Positions 24,051 through 33,300 of a DNA stretch of 46,890 bases are shown in pieces. The stretch covers positions 1 through 46,890 of the forward strand of contig DCKB01000037.1 of NCBI GenBank assembly GCA_002320595.1. Direction: 5' to 3'. A model generated the notes under the pieces. That model did no database searches, was not told where the DNA came from, and saw only the letters and a program-made list of their open reading frames with translations. Each line of letters starts with the position of its first letter. Positions within the stretch are counted from its first letter, which is position 1. The position numbers and the translations under genes are program-made. Source of the stretch: Christensenella sp. UBA1685. Lineage in GTDB: Bacteria; Bacillota; Clostridia; Christensenellales; CAG-138.

Positions 24051-25496
24051 ATGGGCCAGATTCATGAAGAATGCGGCGTGTTCGGCGTTTACTCACCGGA
24101 GCGCGCGGATGTGGCTTCCCTTGCATATTACGCGCTGTATGCGCTGCAGCACAGGGGACAGGAGAGCTGCGGCATCGTCGTGAACGACGACGGGCTTTTC
24201 AACTTCCATAAGGACACAGGCCTTGTAAACGAAGTGTTTGGCGCGGAAACGCTCCGCAAGCTCGGGCAGGGCAACATTGCGGTTGGTCACGTGCGCTATG
24301 GAACGACCGGCGGGAGCCAGCGCAGCAATGCGCAGCCCATCGTGGTGAACCACCGCAAAGGGCGCATGGCGCTTGCGCACAACGGGAACCTCGTCAACTC
24401 ACAGGAATTGCGCGAGGAACTGGAGCTCGGCGGCGCGATTTTCCAAACCACAAGCGATACAGAGGCGATTGCCTATGTCATTGTGCAGGAACGGCTCAAG
24501 GCGGCTTCCATCGAAGAAGCGGTGAGCCGCGCGATGGATAAGCTCGAAGGCGCGTATTCCCTCGTGCTCACTTCGCCCACCAAGCTCATCGGCGTGCGCG
24601 ACCCCAACGGATTCCGGCCGCTCTGCCTGGGCAAAACGCGGGTCGGGGCATATGTGCTTGCATCGGAATCCTGCGCGCTGGATGCGGTAGGCGCCGGTTT
24701 TGTCAGGGACATTGAGCCGGGCGAGATCGTCGTGATCGACAAAAACGGTGTCAATTCAATCACCGGGCGCTGCAATGAATGCGATTCAACGCTCTGCGTG
24801 TTTGAATTCATCTATTTTTCCCGGCCGGATTCCGTGCTGGACGGCAGCTCCGTTCACATTGCGCGTCAGCGCGCCGGCGCGTTTCTGGCGCTCGAGCACC
24901 CCGTGCAGGCGGACATCGTCATCGGCGCGCCGGATTCGGGGCTTGATGCTGCGCTTGGCTTTGCCCGGCAGTCCGGAATCCCGTATGACATTGGCCTCAT
25001 CAAGAACAAATATATTGGCCGCACCTTCATTTCGCCCACGCAGGAGCTGCGCGAAAACGAGGTGAAAATCAAATTGAACGCCATCCGCTCCGTTGTGGAG
25101 GGCAAGCGCGTAGTGCTTGTGGACGACTCCATTGTGCGCGGCACGACAAGCCGCCGCACCGTAATGCTGCTTCGGGATGCGGGAGCAACGGAGGTGCACA
25201 TGCGCATCTCTGCGCCGCCGTTTGTGAACCCGTGCTATTACGGCACGGACATCGATTCCAAGGAGACGCTCATTGCGAACAACCACACGATTCCGGAGAT
25301 TGCAGAGATCATCGGTGCGGATACGCTCGGGTATCTGAGCCTTGAAAATGTCACAAAACTTGCCGTGGGCTGCAAGCGGGGCTTCTGCACGGCATGCTTC
25401 GGCGGCGGGTATCCAACCCGGGAGCCTTCCGCGGCGAATAAGGACCGCTTTGCCTGCAAAATCAGCGAAAACGAGGAGCATAAGCATGGAAAATAA
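24051..25496 (+). CDS. purF: Amidophosphoribosyltransferase PurF
   Basis: The 481-residue enzyme makes phosphoribosylamine from PRPP and glutamine, the first committed step of purine synthesis. The glutaminase nucleophile is Cys8 (EECGVFG), exposed after removal of a short propeptide as in Bacillus subtilis PurF. The PRPP loop is VVLVDDSIVRGTTSR. Cysteines in GRCNECDSTLC and GCKRGFCTACF suggest the iron-sulfur cluster of the B. subtilis type. The ATG at 24051 is preferred to the one at 24030, which would lie inside purC. It overlaps purM by 11 bases. Confidence 0.95.
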   Translation: MGQIHEECGVFGVYSPERADVASLAYYALYALQHRGQESCGIVVNDDGLFNFHKDTGLVNEVFGAETLRKLGQGNIAVGHVRYGTTGGSQRSNAQPIVVNHRKGRMALAHNGNLVNSQELREELELGGAIFQTTSDTEAIAYVIVQERLKAASIEEAVSRAMDKLEGAYSLVLTSPTKLIGVRDPNGFRPLCLGKTRVGAYVLASESCALDAVGAGFVRDIEPGEIVVIDKNGVNSITGRCNECDSTLCVFEFIYFSRPDSVLDGSSVHIARQRAGAFLALEHPVQADIVIGAPDSGLDAALGFARQSGIPYDIGLIKNKYIGRTFISPTQELRENEVKIKLNAIRSVVEGKRVVLVDDSIVRGTTSRRTVMLLRDAGATEVHMRISAPPFVNPCYYGTDIDSKETLIANNHTIPEIAEIIGADTLGYLSLENVTKLAVGCKRGFCTACFGGGYPTREPSAANKDRFACKISENEEHKHGK

Positions 25497-26526
25497 GCAG
25501 AGCCACAGCGAAAGCTACCGCGCCGCAGGCGTGGACATTGAAGCGGGGTATCAGGCCGTTGCGCTCATGAAAGAGCATGTTGCGCGCACGATGATTCCGG
25601 GCGTGGTTTCGGACATCGGCGGCTTCGGGGGCCTGTTTGCGCCGGACCTTACCGGCATCCGCGAGCCCGTTCTCGTGAGCGGCACGGACGGCGTGGGCAC
25701 GAAGCTTAAAATCGCATTTCTGATGGATAAGCACGACACGGTGGGCATCGACTGCGTTGCCATGTGCGTGAACGACGTGGCCTGCGCGGGTGCGAAGCCC
25801 CTCTTTTTTCTCGATTATGTTGCGGTGGGCAAGAACGAGCCCGAACGCGTTGCCGCAATCGTATCCGGCGTGGCGGAAGGCTGCGTGCAGGCAGGCTGTG
25901 CGCTGATTGGCGGCGAAACGGCCGAAATGCCGGGCTTTTACGGCGAAAAAGAGTATGACCTTGCGGGGTTTGCCGTGGGCCTTGGCGACAAATCCAGGCT
26001 GCTGACGGGCGATACCGTGCAGGAGGGGGATGCGATCATTGCGCTTGCTTCAAGCGGCGTGCATTCCAACGGATTTTCGCTTGTGCGCCGCGTGTTCGAT
26101 GTGGAGCACCGCGACCTTTCCGTGTACTCGGATGAACTCGGCGCGACCATCGGCGAAACGCTGCTCACCCCGACGCGCATCTATGTAAAGCCCCTGCTTG
26201 CGCTGATGCAGGCTGTAACGGTAAAGGCTGCGGCGCATATCACCGGCGGCGGTTTTTATGAAAACATCCCGCGCTGCCTGCCCAAAGGGCGCGGCGCAAG
26301 GATCGAGCGCCGGGCAGTGCAGGTGCTGCCGGTATTCGATATGATCGGGAAGCTCGGCAACATCCCGGAACGCGACATGTTCAACACCTTCAACATGGGC
26401 GTGGGCATGTGCGCCGTCGTTCCGCAGGCGGAGGCTGATGCGGCCATCCGCTGCCTTGAAGCAAACGGGGTGCATGCCTATGCGCTCGGCGAGGTCACAG
26501 CGGACGAGGGCGTTAAAATATGCTGA
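25486..26526 (+). CDS. purM: Phosphoribosylformylglycinamidine cyclo-ligase (AIR synthetase) PurM
   Basis: The 346-residue enzyme closes the imidazole ring, converting FGAM to AIR with ATP. Motifs: GTDGVGTKLKIAF near residue 66 (nucleotide loop), FLDYVAVGK near 108, and GGETAEMPGFYG near 143. The C-terminal domain has HITGGGFYENIPRCLP. GAGGAG precedes the ATG, which lies inside the end of purF; the end overlaps purN by seven bases. Length is normal for the family. Confidence 0.95.
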   Translation: MENKQSHSESYRAAGVDIEAGYQAVALMKEHVARTMIPGVVSDIGGFGGLFAPDLTGIREPVLVSGTDGVGTKLKIAFLMDKHDTVGIDCVAMCVNDVACAGAKPLFFLDYVAVGKNEPERVAAIVSGVAEGCVQAGCALIGGETAEMPGFYGEKEYDLAGFAVGLGDKSRLLTGDTVQEGDAIIALASSGVHSNGFSLVRRVFDVEHRDLSVYSDELGATIGETLLTPTRIYVKPLLALMQAVTVKAAAHITGGGFYENIPRCLPKGRGARIERRAVQVLPVFDMIGKLGNIPERDMFNTFNMGVGMCAVVPQAEADAAIRCLEANGVHAYALGEVTADEGVKIC

Positions 26527-27131
26527 AGCAGCGCATCGCCGTGCTTGTTTCGGGCGGCGGAACGAATCTTGAGGCGCTGCTCAGGGCGGAGCGCGCGGGG
26601 CAGATCCCGCATGGCGAGATCGCGCTTGTCATCGCCTCAAACCCGGAAGCCTATGCGCTTACGCGCGCGGGAAATTACGGCGTGGCGCATGCGGTTGCAA
26701 ACAAAAAGACGCTTGGAACAGAGGCGTTTGAAGCGCGCATCGGGACGCTGCTGAAGGAGCACGGGATTGACGTAATTGTGCTCGCGGGATTTTTGAGCAT
26801 CCTGAGCGCCGCGTTCGTGCAGCGCTGGCCGAACCGGATCCTCAACGTGCATCCCTCGCTGATTCCCGCTTTCTGCGGGAAGGGCTGCTATGGGCTGCAT
26901 GTACACGAGCGCGCGCTTGCATACGGAGTGAAGGTGACGGGGGCCACGGTGCACCTGGTGAATGAGGTGCCGGACGGCGGGAAAATTTTGCTGCAAAAGG
27001 CGGTGGAGGTGCAGCCGGGCGACACGCCGCAAACCCTTCAGCGCCGCGTCATGGAAGAAGCGGAATGGCAGCTCCTGCCGCGTGCAGCGGAGCTTGTGTG
27101 CCGCGCGCTTTCGGAAGGAAGGGAGATTTAA
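26520..27131 (+). CDS. purN: Phosphoribosylglycinamide formyltransferase PurN
   Basis: The 203-residue enzyme uses 10-formyl-THF to formylate GAR. VSGGGTNLEALL at residues 9-20 binds the phosphate. The active-site strand LNVHPSLIPAF holds the catalytic Asn and His, and the partner aspartate is in NEVPDGGKILLQ. The ATG at 26520 lies seven bases inside purM. FolD, encoded downstream, can supply the formyl donor. Confidence 0.95.
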   Translation: MLKQRIAVLVSGGGTNLEALLRAERAGQIPHGEIALVIASNPEAYALTRAGNYGVAHAVANKKTLGTEAFEARIGTLLKEHGIDVIVLAGFLSILSAAFVQRWPNRILNVHPSLIPAFCGKGCYGLHVHERALAYGVKVTGATVHLVNEVPDGGKILLQKAVEVQPGDTPQTLQRRVMEEAEWQLLPRAAELVCRALSEGREI

Positions 27132-27132
27132 C

Positions 27133-27849
27133 GTGAAAACGCAAAAAATAGAAACAATTTTAAAAGAAAACGGCTATGTAGGCCGCGGCGTGCTGATGGG
27201 CGTGAGCCCTTCCGGCAAGAAGGCTGCAATGGCTTATTTCATCATGGGCCGCAGCGAGAACAGCCAGAACCGCGTATTCATCGAAAAGGGGGAGGAGCTT
27301 GTCATCCATCCGTTTGATGAAAGCAAAGTGGAAGATCCAAGCCTCATCATTTATGCGCCCGTGCGCGTGTTTGGAGAAAGCACCATCGTTACCAACGGGG
27401 ATCAGACCGACACGGTTTACGAGTTCCTTGCTGCGGGCAAACCCTTTGAAGCCGCGCTCCGCACGCGGCGCTTTGAACCGGACGCGCCGAACTTTACCCC
27501 GCGCATCAGCGGCATGATGACGGTTGCGGACGGCAGCTGCGCTTACAAGCTTTCCATCCTCAAAAGTGTGGATGCGGCGGGGAGCGCCTGCCTGCGCCAA
27601 ACGTTTGAATATGCGGAGCCGCTGCCCGGCATCGGACATTTCATCCACACCTATAAAACGGACGGCAACCCGCTGCCCACATTCGCGGGCGAGCCGGAGC
27701 AGGTCGAAATCCCGGAAGACGGCAGTGCGTTTGGAACGCTCCTTTGGGAAAATTTAGATGCCCGCTACAGGATTGCGCTGTTTGTGCGCTATATCGATCT
27801 TGAAAGCGGGGCGGCAGAAACGCATGTTTTCAACAAACACCAGAGATGA
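27133..27849 (+). CDS. PurO-like (archaeal-type) IMP cyclohydrolase
   Basis: The 238-residue protein starts with GTG at 27133, with GGGAG upstream. It matches the archaeal PurO fold (IMP_cyclohyd): GRGVLMGVSPSGKKAAMAYF, then RVFI, then IIYAPVRVFGESTIVTNGDQ, where the STIVTNG-x-x-TDT stretch is the family hallmark, and NFTPRISGMM. The reaction is dehydrating ring closure of FAICAR to IMP, the last step of the pathway. It sits directly before an AICAR transformylase that lacks its own cyclohydrolase domain, which supports the assignment. Function is inferred from similarity as recalled, not from a search. Confidence 0.82.
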   Translation: MKTQKIETILKENGYVGRGVLMGVSPSGKKAAMAYFIMGRSENSQNRVFIEKGEELVIHPFDESKVEDPSLIIYAPVRVFGESTIVTNGDQTDTVYEFLAAGKPFEAALRTRRFEPDAPNFTPRISGMMTVADGSCAYKLSILKSVDAAGSACLRQTFEYAEPLPGIGHFIHTYKTDGNPLPTFAGEPEQVEIPEDGSAFGTLLWENLDARYRIALFVRYIDLESGAAETHVFNKHQR

Positions 27850-27859
27850 GGAGGACGGC

Positions 27860-29041
27860 ATGAAAGAACTGGAACTGAAATACGGCTGCAACCCGAACCA
27901 GAAGCCCGCGCGCGTATTCATGGAAGAGGGCGAGCTTCCGATCGCCGTGCTCAACGGCCGCCCGGGCTATATCAACCTGCTGGACGCGCTCAACGGCTGG
28001 CAGCTTGTGCGGGAACTGAAAGCGTCGCTCGGCCTTCCGGCGGCCGCTTCGTTCAAGCATGTGAGCCCTGCGGGCGCGGCGGTTGGCGTGCCGCTTTCCG
28101 AAACGCTCAGAAAAATCTACTTTGCCGATGAGATTGAGGGGCTTTTGGATTCCCCGCTTGCAACGGCTTATGTGCGTGCGCGCGGCGCGGACCGGATGTC
28201 CTCCTTCGGCGATTTTGTGTCCCTTTCGGATGTGTGCGATGTGGCCACGGCCCGCGCGCTGCAGCATGAGGTTTCCGATGGTGTGATCGCACCCGGGTAT
28301 GAGCCTGCGGCACTTGAAATTCTCAAAGGCAAACGCAAGGGGAACTATACCGTTTTGCAGATCGACCCCGCCTATGAACCCGCCCCCGTCGAGCGGAAAC
28401 AGGTGTTTGGCATCACGTTCGAACAAGGGCGGAACAACGCGGCTTTCGGCGAAGAAACCTTTGCAAATATCGTAACGAAAAACAAAACGCTTCCCCAAAG
28501 CGCAAAGCGCGACCTGATCCTTGCGCTCATCGCACTGAAGTATACACAGTCCAATTCCGTCTGCTTTGCAAAGGATGGGCAGACCATCGGCGTGGGGGCA
28601 GGGCAGCAATCCCGCATCCACTGCACGCGCATCGCAGGCAACAAGGCCGACCTTTGGCATTTGCGCCAGCATGAAAAAACGCTTGCGCTCCCGTTCCTGC
28701 CCGGCGTCAAACGGCCGGACCGCGACAACGCCATCGACGTTTATCTTTCCGATGAGCCGGAGGAGGTCCTTGCGGACGGCCGCTGGCAGAACCTGTTCAG
28801 CGAACGCCCCGCGCGCTTCTCCAAGGAGGAGAAGCGCGCTTACCTTGATTGCGTTTCCGGCGTTGCGCTCGGGAGCGATGCATTCTTCCCGTTTTCGGAC
28901 AACATCGAGCGTGCGAAGCGCAGCGGCGTCAGCTACATCGCAGAACCCGGCGGCTCCGTGCGGGATGACCTTGTCATTAAAGCATGCGACGCATACGGGA
29001 TCGCCATGGCATTTACGGGCCTTCGGCTGTTCCACCATTAA
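27860..29041 (+). CDS. purH: AICAR transformylase (PurH C-terminal domain only)
   Basis: The 393-residue enzyme formylates AICAR with 10-formyl-THF. It begins at the AICARFT domain: LKYGCNPNQKPARVFM near residues 5-20, SFKHVSPAGAAVGVPL with the catalytic Lys-His pair, and SNSVCFAKDGQTIGVGAGQQ with RIHCTRIAGNKA. The N-terminal MGS-like IMP cyclohydrolase domain of normal PurH (about 200 residues) is missing; the usual bifunctional protein is about 510-530 residues. The upstream PurO-like protein is the likely replacement. GGAGG precedes the ATG. Confidence 0.92.
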   Translation: MKELELKYGCNPNQKPARVFMEEGELPIAVLNGRPGYINLLDALNGWQLVRELKASLGLPAAASFKHVSPAGAAVGVPLSETLRKIYFADEIEGLLDSPLATAYVRARGADRMSSFGDFVSLSDVCDVATARALQHEVSDGVIAPGYEPAALEILKGKRKGNYTVLQIDPAYEPAPVERKQVFGITFEQGRNNAAFGEETFANIVTKNKTLPQSAKRDLILALIALKYTQSNSVCFAKDGQTIGVGAGQQSRIHCTRIAGNKADLWHLRQHEKTLALPFLPGVKRPDRDNAIDVYLSDEPEEVLADGRWQNLFSERPARFSKEEKRAYLDCVSGVALGSDAFFPFSDNIERAKRSGVSYIAEPGGSVRDDLVIKACDAYGIAMAFTGLRLFHH

Positions 29042-29057
29042 AGGAGGCGCACACTGC

Positions 29058-30338
29058 ATGAAAGTCATGGTCATCGGCGGCGGCGGGCGTGAGCACGCTA
29101 TCGTAAAAGCAATCAAAAAGAACCCGAAGGTAAAAACGATCTATGCGCTGCCGGGAAACGGCGGCATTGCGGCGGACGCGGTATGCGTACCCATCGGCGC
29201 AAAGGAAATTGACAAAATCGCGGCGTTTGCAAAGGAACAGGCGGTGGAGTTTGCCGTCGTCGCGCCGGATGATCCGCTTGCGATGGGCGCAGTGGACAGG
29301 CTTCACGCGCTTGGCATCCCCTGCTTTGGGCCGGACGCAAAGGCGGCGGAGATCGAAAGCAGCAAGGTGTTCGCCAAAACCCTGATGAAGCGGTATGGCA
29401 TTCCCACGGCGGCTTATGAGGTGTTCTCCGAAGCGGAGGCTGCGCTTGCCTACCTGAAAAAAGCAAGTTATCCTGCCGTAATCAAGGCGGATGGGCTTGC
29501 ACTCGGCAAGGGCGTCGTCATCGCGCAGAACTACGGCGAGGCGGAGGCGGCAATTGATTCCATCATGTGCGCGCGTAAATTCGGCGCAAGCGGAAGCCGC
29601 GTTGTGGTGGAGGAATTCCTGAGCGGGCCGGAGGTCTCCGTGCTCGCGTTTACGGATGGAAAAACGCTTGTGCCGATGGTCTCCTCTATGGATCATAAGC
29701 GTGCGCTTGACGGCGACCTTGGCCCGAACACAGGCGGCATGGGGACCGTTGCGCCAAACCCGTATTATACGAAGAAAATCGCGGATGTGTGTATGGAAAC
29801 GATCTTCCTGCCTACCATCCGTGCGATGGCGGCGGAGGGGAGGCCCTTCCGCGGGTGCCTGTATTTTGGGCTGATGCTCACTGCGGGCGGCCCGAAGGTG
29901 ATTGAATACAACTGCCGCTTTGGCGACCCGGAAACACAGGTTGTTCTGCCGCTGCTAAAGAGCGATCTGTTGACGGTGATGCAGGCCGTGGAGGAAGGGC
30001 GCCTCGCGGAAACGGAAGTGGAATTTGAAGCCGGCGCAGCCTGCTGCGTGGTCATTGCCTCCGGCGGATATCCCGGAAGCTACGCGGGCGGAAAGGCAAT
30101 CTCCATTGCGGACACGCCGGCCTTGCGGGAAGCGACGGTGTACCATGCCGGCACAAAGCTGGACGGAGCCGGAACACTCGTAACATCAGGCGGCCGCGTG
30201 CTGGGCGTTACGGCTGCGGCGCCCTCTCTTGCGGAGGCCGTTGCAAGGGCGTACCGCGCGGCGGAGGCGGTCTCGTTTGAGGGCGCATATTACAGGAAGG
30301 ACATCGGCGCACGCGCGCTTGCGGCACACGCCGGATAA
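29058..30338 (+). CDS. purD: Phosphoribosylamine-glycine ligase (GAR synthetase) PurD
   Basis: The 426-residue ATP-grasp enzyme joins phosphoribosylamine and glycine. MKVMVIGGGGREHAIVKAIKK is the standard N-terminus, FGPDAKAAEIESSKVFAK precedes the ATP-grasp region, DGLALGKGVVIAQ is the ATP loop, and EYNCRFGDPETQVVLPLL binds magnesium. AAGGAGG precedes the ATG at 29058; the earlier open frame overlaps purH. Length is normal. Confidence 0.95.
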   Translation: MKVMVIGGGGREHAIVKAIKKNPKVKTIYALPGNGGIAADAVCVPIGAKEIDKIAAFAKEQAVEFAVVAPDDPLAMGAVDRLHALGIPCFGPDAKAAEIESSKVFAKTLMKRYGIPTAAYEVFSEAEAALAYLKKASYPAVIKADGLALGKGVVIAQNYGEAEAAIDSIMCARKFGASGSRVVVEEFLSGPEVSVLAFTDGKTLVPMVSSMDHKRALDGDLGPNTGGMGTVAPNPYYTKKIADVCMETIFLPTIRAMAAEGRPFRGCLYFGLMLTAGGPKVIEYNCRFGDPETQVVLPLLKSDLLTVMQAVEEGRLAETEVEFEAGAACCVVIASGGYPGSYAGGKAISIADTPALREATVYHAGTKLDGAGTLVTSGGRVLGVTAAAPSLAEAVARAYRAAEAVSFEGAYYRKDIGARALAAHAG

Positions 30339-30346
30339 GGAGGAGC

Positions 30347-33300
30347 ATGGTTTACCGTATTTTTGTTGAAAAAAAACCAGCGCAGGCCAACGAGGCAAGG
30401 ACGCTGTTGGGCGAGCTGCAGACGCTTCTCGGCCTTTCCGGGATCACGGGGCTTCGGCTGTTCAACCGGTATGATGTTGAGGGTGTATCCGAAGCGCTGT
30501 TCCGCCGGTGTGTGACGAACGTGTTCTCCGAACCGCCGGTGGACGACGCCTATGAAGCGCTGCCGGAAACGGACGCTGCGGCCGTGTTTGCGGTGGAATC
30601 CCTGCCCGGCCAGTTTGACCAGCGTGCGGACTCGGCAAGCCAGTGCATTCAGCTCATTTCCCAGGGGGAGCGTCCACTCGTGCGCGCCGCGAAGGTGTAT
30701 CTGCTCTTTGGCGCGGTGGACGAAGCCGCGCTCCGGGCCGTGAAGCAATATGTCATCAACCCCGTGGAAAGCCGGGAGGCCTCGCTTGCACCGGTGGAAA
30801 CGCTCCGGACAGCGCTTGAAACGCCGGACGGCGTGGAGACGCTTTCCGGCTTCACGGCGCTCGGCCGGGAGGGGCTCCTCGCGCTGCACAAGCGCCTCGG
30901 GCTTGCGATGGATCTTGATGACCTGCTCTGCTGCCAGAAGTATTTCCAAACCGAGCGCCGAGACCCGACCATTACAGAGGTGCGCGTGCTCGACACCTAC
31001 TGGTCGGATCACTGCCGGCACACGACCTTCGGCACGCGGCTGACGGACATCGCCTTCGACCATCCGCGCGCGGCGGAAACCTATGCGCGCTATCAGGCCA
31101 TCCGAAATGAAATGGGCGCGGAAAAGCCCGTTACGCTTATGGATCTTGCAACGCGGGCGGCAAAATATTTAAAGAAAACCGGGCAGCTCCAACGGTTGGA
31201 CGAATCCGAGGAAATCAACGCCTGTACGGTGAAGATCGATGTGGAAACGAGCGACGGAACGGAGCCTTGGCTGCTGCTCTTTAAAAATGAAACGCACAAC
31301 CATCCAACGGAGATCGAACCCTTCGGCGGTGCCGCCACCTGCATCGGCGGCGCGATCCGCGACCCGCTTTCCGGCCGGGCCTATGTGTATCAGGCCATGC
31401 GCGTGACGGGGGCGGCCGACCCGCTCCGCCCCGTTTCGGAGACGCTGCCGGGCAAGCTGCCGCAGCGCAAACTTGTGACGACGGCCGCCGCGGGTTACAG
31501 CTCCTACGGCAACCAGATCGGCCTTGCAACGGGCCTTGTGGATGAAGTTTATCACGAGGGATACGCCGCAAAGCGCATGGAGATCGGCGCGGTGGTGGGC
31601 GCGGTTCCGCAGAGAAACGTGCGGCGCGAAACGCCCGCGCCGGGCGATGTGGTGATCCTGCTTGGCGGGCGCACCGGGCGCGATGGCTGCGGCGGCGCGA
31701 CGGGTTCCTCCAAATCCCATGACACGAGTTCCATTGAAACCTGCGGCGCGGAGGTGCAGAAGGGCAACGCGCCGGAGGAACGCAAACTCCAGCGCCTGTT
31801 CCGCAACCCGGAAGCTGCGCGCCTCATCAAGCGCTGCAATGATTTCGGCGCGGGCGGCGTGAGCGTGGCCGTGGGCGAGCTTGCGCAAAGTCTTCGCATC
31901 GACCTTGACGCAGTGCCGAAAAAATACGAAGGGCTGGATGGAACAGAGCTTGCAATCAGCGAATCGCAGGAGCGCATGGCGGTGGTTGTGGCGGCTGAGG
32001 ACGCGGCGCGGTTCTCCGGCTTTGCGGCGGAAGAAAATTTGGAAGCGACCATCGTGGCAACCGTTACGGACGACGGCCGCATGACGATGGACTGGAAAGG
32101 AAAGCGCATTGTGAATCTTTCCCGCGCATTCCTTGACACGAACGGAGCGCCCAAGGAAGCAAAGGTGCGCGTCGGCGCGCCGAGGACGGAGAAAACGCGT
32201 TCCGCGCAGGGAATTGCCGAAGCTTACCGCGCCCTTGCCGGCGATTTGAATGTGTGTTCCAAGCGCGGCCTTGCGGAGCGCTTCGATTCCACCATCGGCG
32301 CAGGCAGCGTGCTGATGCCCTTCGGCGGGAAATTCCAGCGCACGCCCACACAGGCGATGGCGGCGAAGATCCCCGTGCGCGAGGGGGATACAACCACCTG
32401 CTCCGTGATGGCATGGGGCTTCGACCCGTATGTGAGCGAGGCAGACCCGTACCGAGGCGCTTATACCGCTGTGGTGCAATCCGTTGCGAAGGTGGTTGCA
32501 GCGGGCGCGCCCCTTCGGAACTGTTACTTGACATTCCAGGAATATTTTGAGAAACTGGGCGATAAATCGGAACGCTGGGGAAAGCCTGCGGCAGCGCTGC
32601 TCGGCGCGTTTGCAGCGCAGCTTGACCTTGGCATCGGCGCAATCGGCGGCAAGGATTCCATGAGCGGCTCGTTTAACGACATCGATGTGCCGCCCACGCT
32701 CGTTTCCTTTGCGATCTCTTCGGGCGATGTGAACAACATCGTATCCCCGGAGTTTAAGCGCGCAGGCGCGCCGGTGTACCGCATTGCGGCAGAACTGGAT
32801 GCGGACGGGCTGCCTGTGCCCGAAAGCCTGCGAGCCTGCCTTGAAACGGTGGAGCGGCTCATCCGGGAGAAGAAGGCTGCAAGCGTTTATGTGTGCGTTC
32901 AGGGCGGCGCGGCGGAGGCCGTTTTGAAAATGTGCCTTGGCAACGGCTTCGGCTTTGCCTTTGCGGACGGCGTTTCAAAGGAAACTCTTTTTAAAAAGCA
33001 CCCTGTCTGCTTCCTTGTGGAAGCGGCCGGAGACGCGCTTTCGGAAGGGACGCTGCTCGGCCGTGTTTCGGATGCGCCGGAGCTTTCCTTGCACTGTGCG
33101 CGCATCCCGCTTGCGGAGCTTGAGACGATCTATGAAGGTAAGCTTGAGCCCGTGTTTGCCTGCAACATCCCCATGGAAAAAGAAGTGCTCCCTGCGCCCC
33201 GCTTCATGGCCGCTTCATGGCCGAAGCCGCGCCTGCGCACGGCTGTGGCACGCGCGCTCATCCCCGTGTTTCCGGGCACGAACTGCGAATATGACACGGC

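Noticed and set aside
27830..29116. Minus-strand open frame of 428 codons across the AICAR transformylase gene
   Set aside because: Shadow of a well-supported gene. No motif or start signal.
31169..32479. Minus-strand open frame of 436 codons inside purL
   Set aside because: Shadow of the purL reading frame. No recognisable domain.
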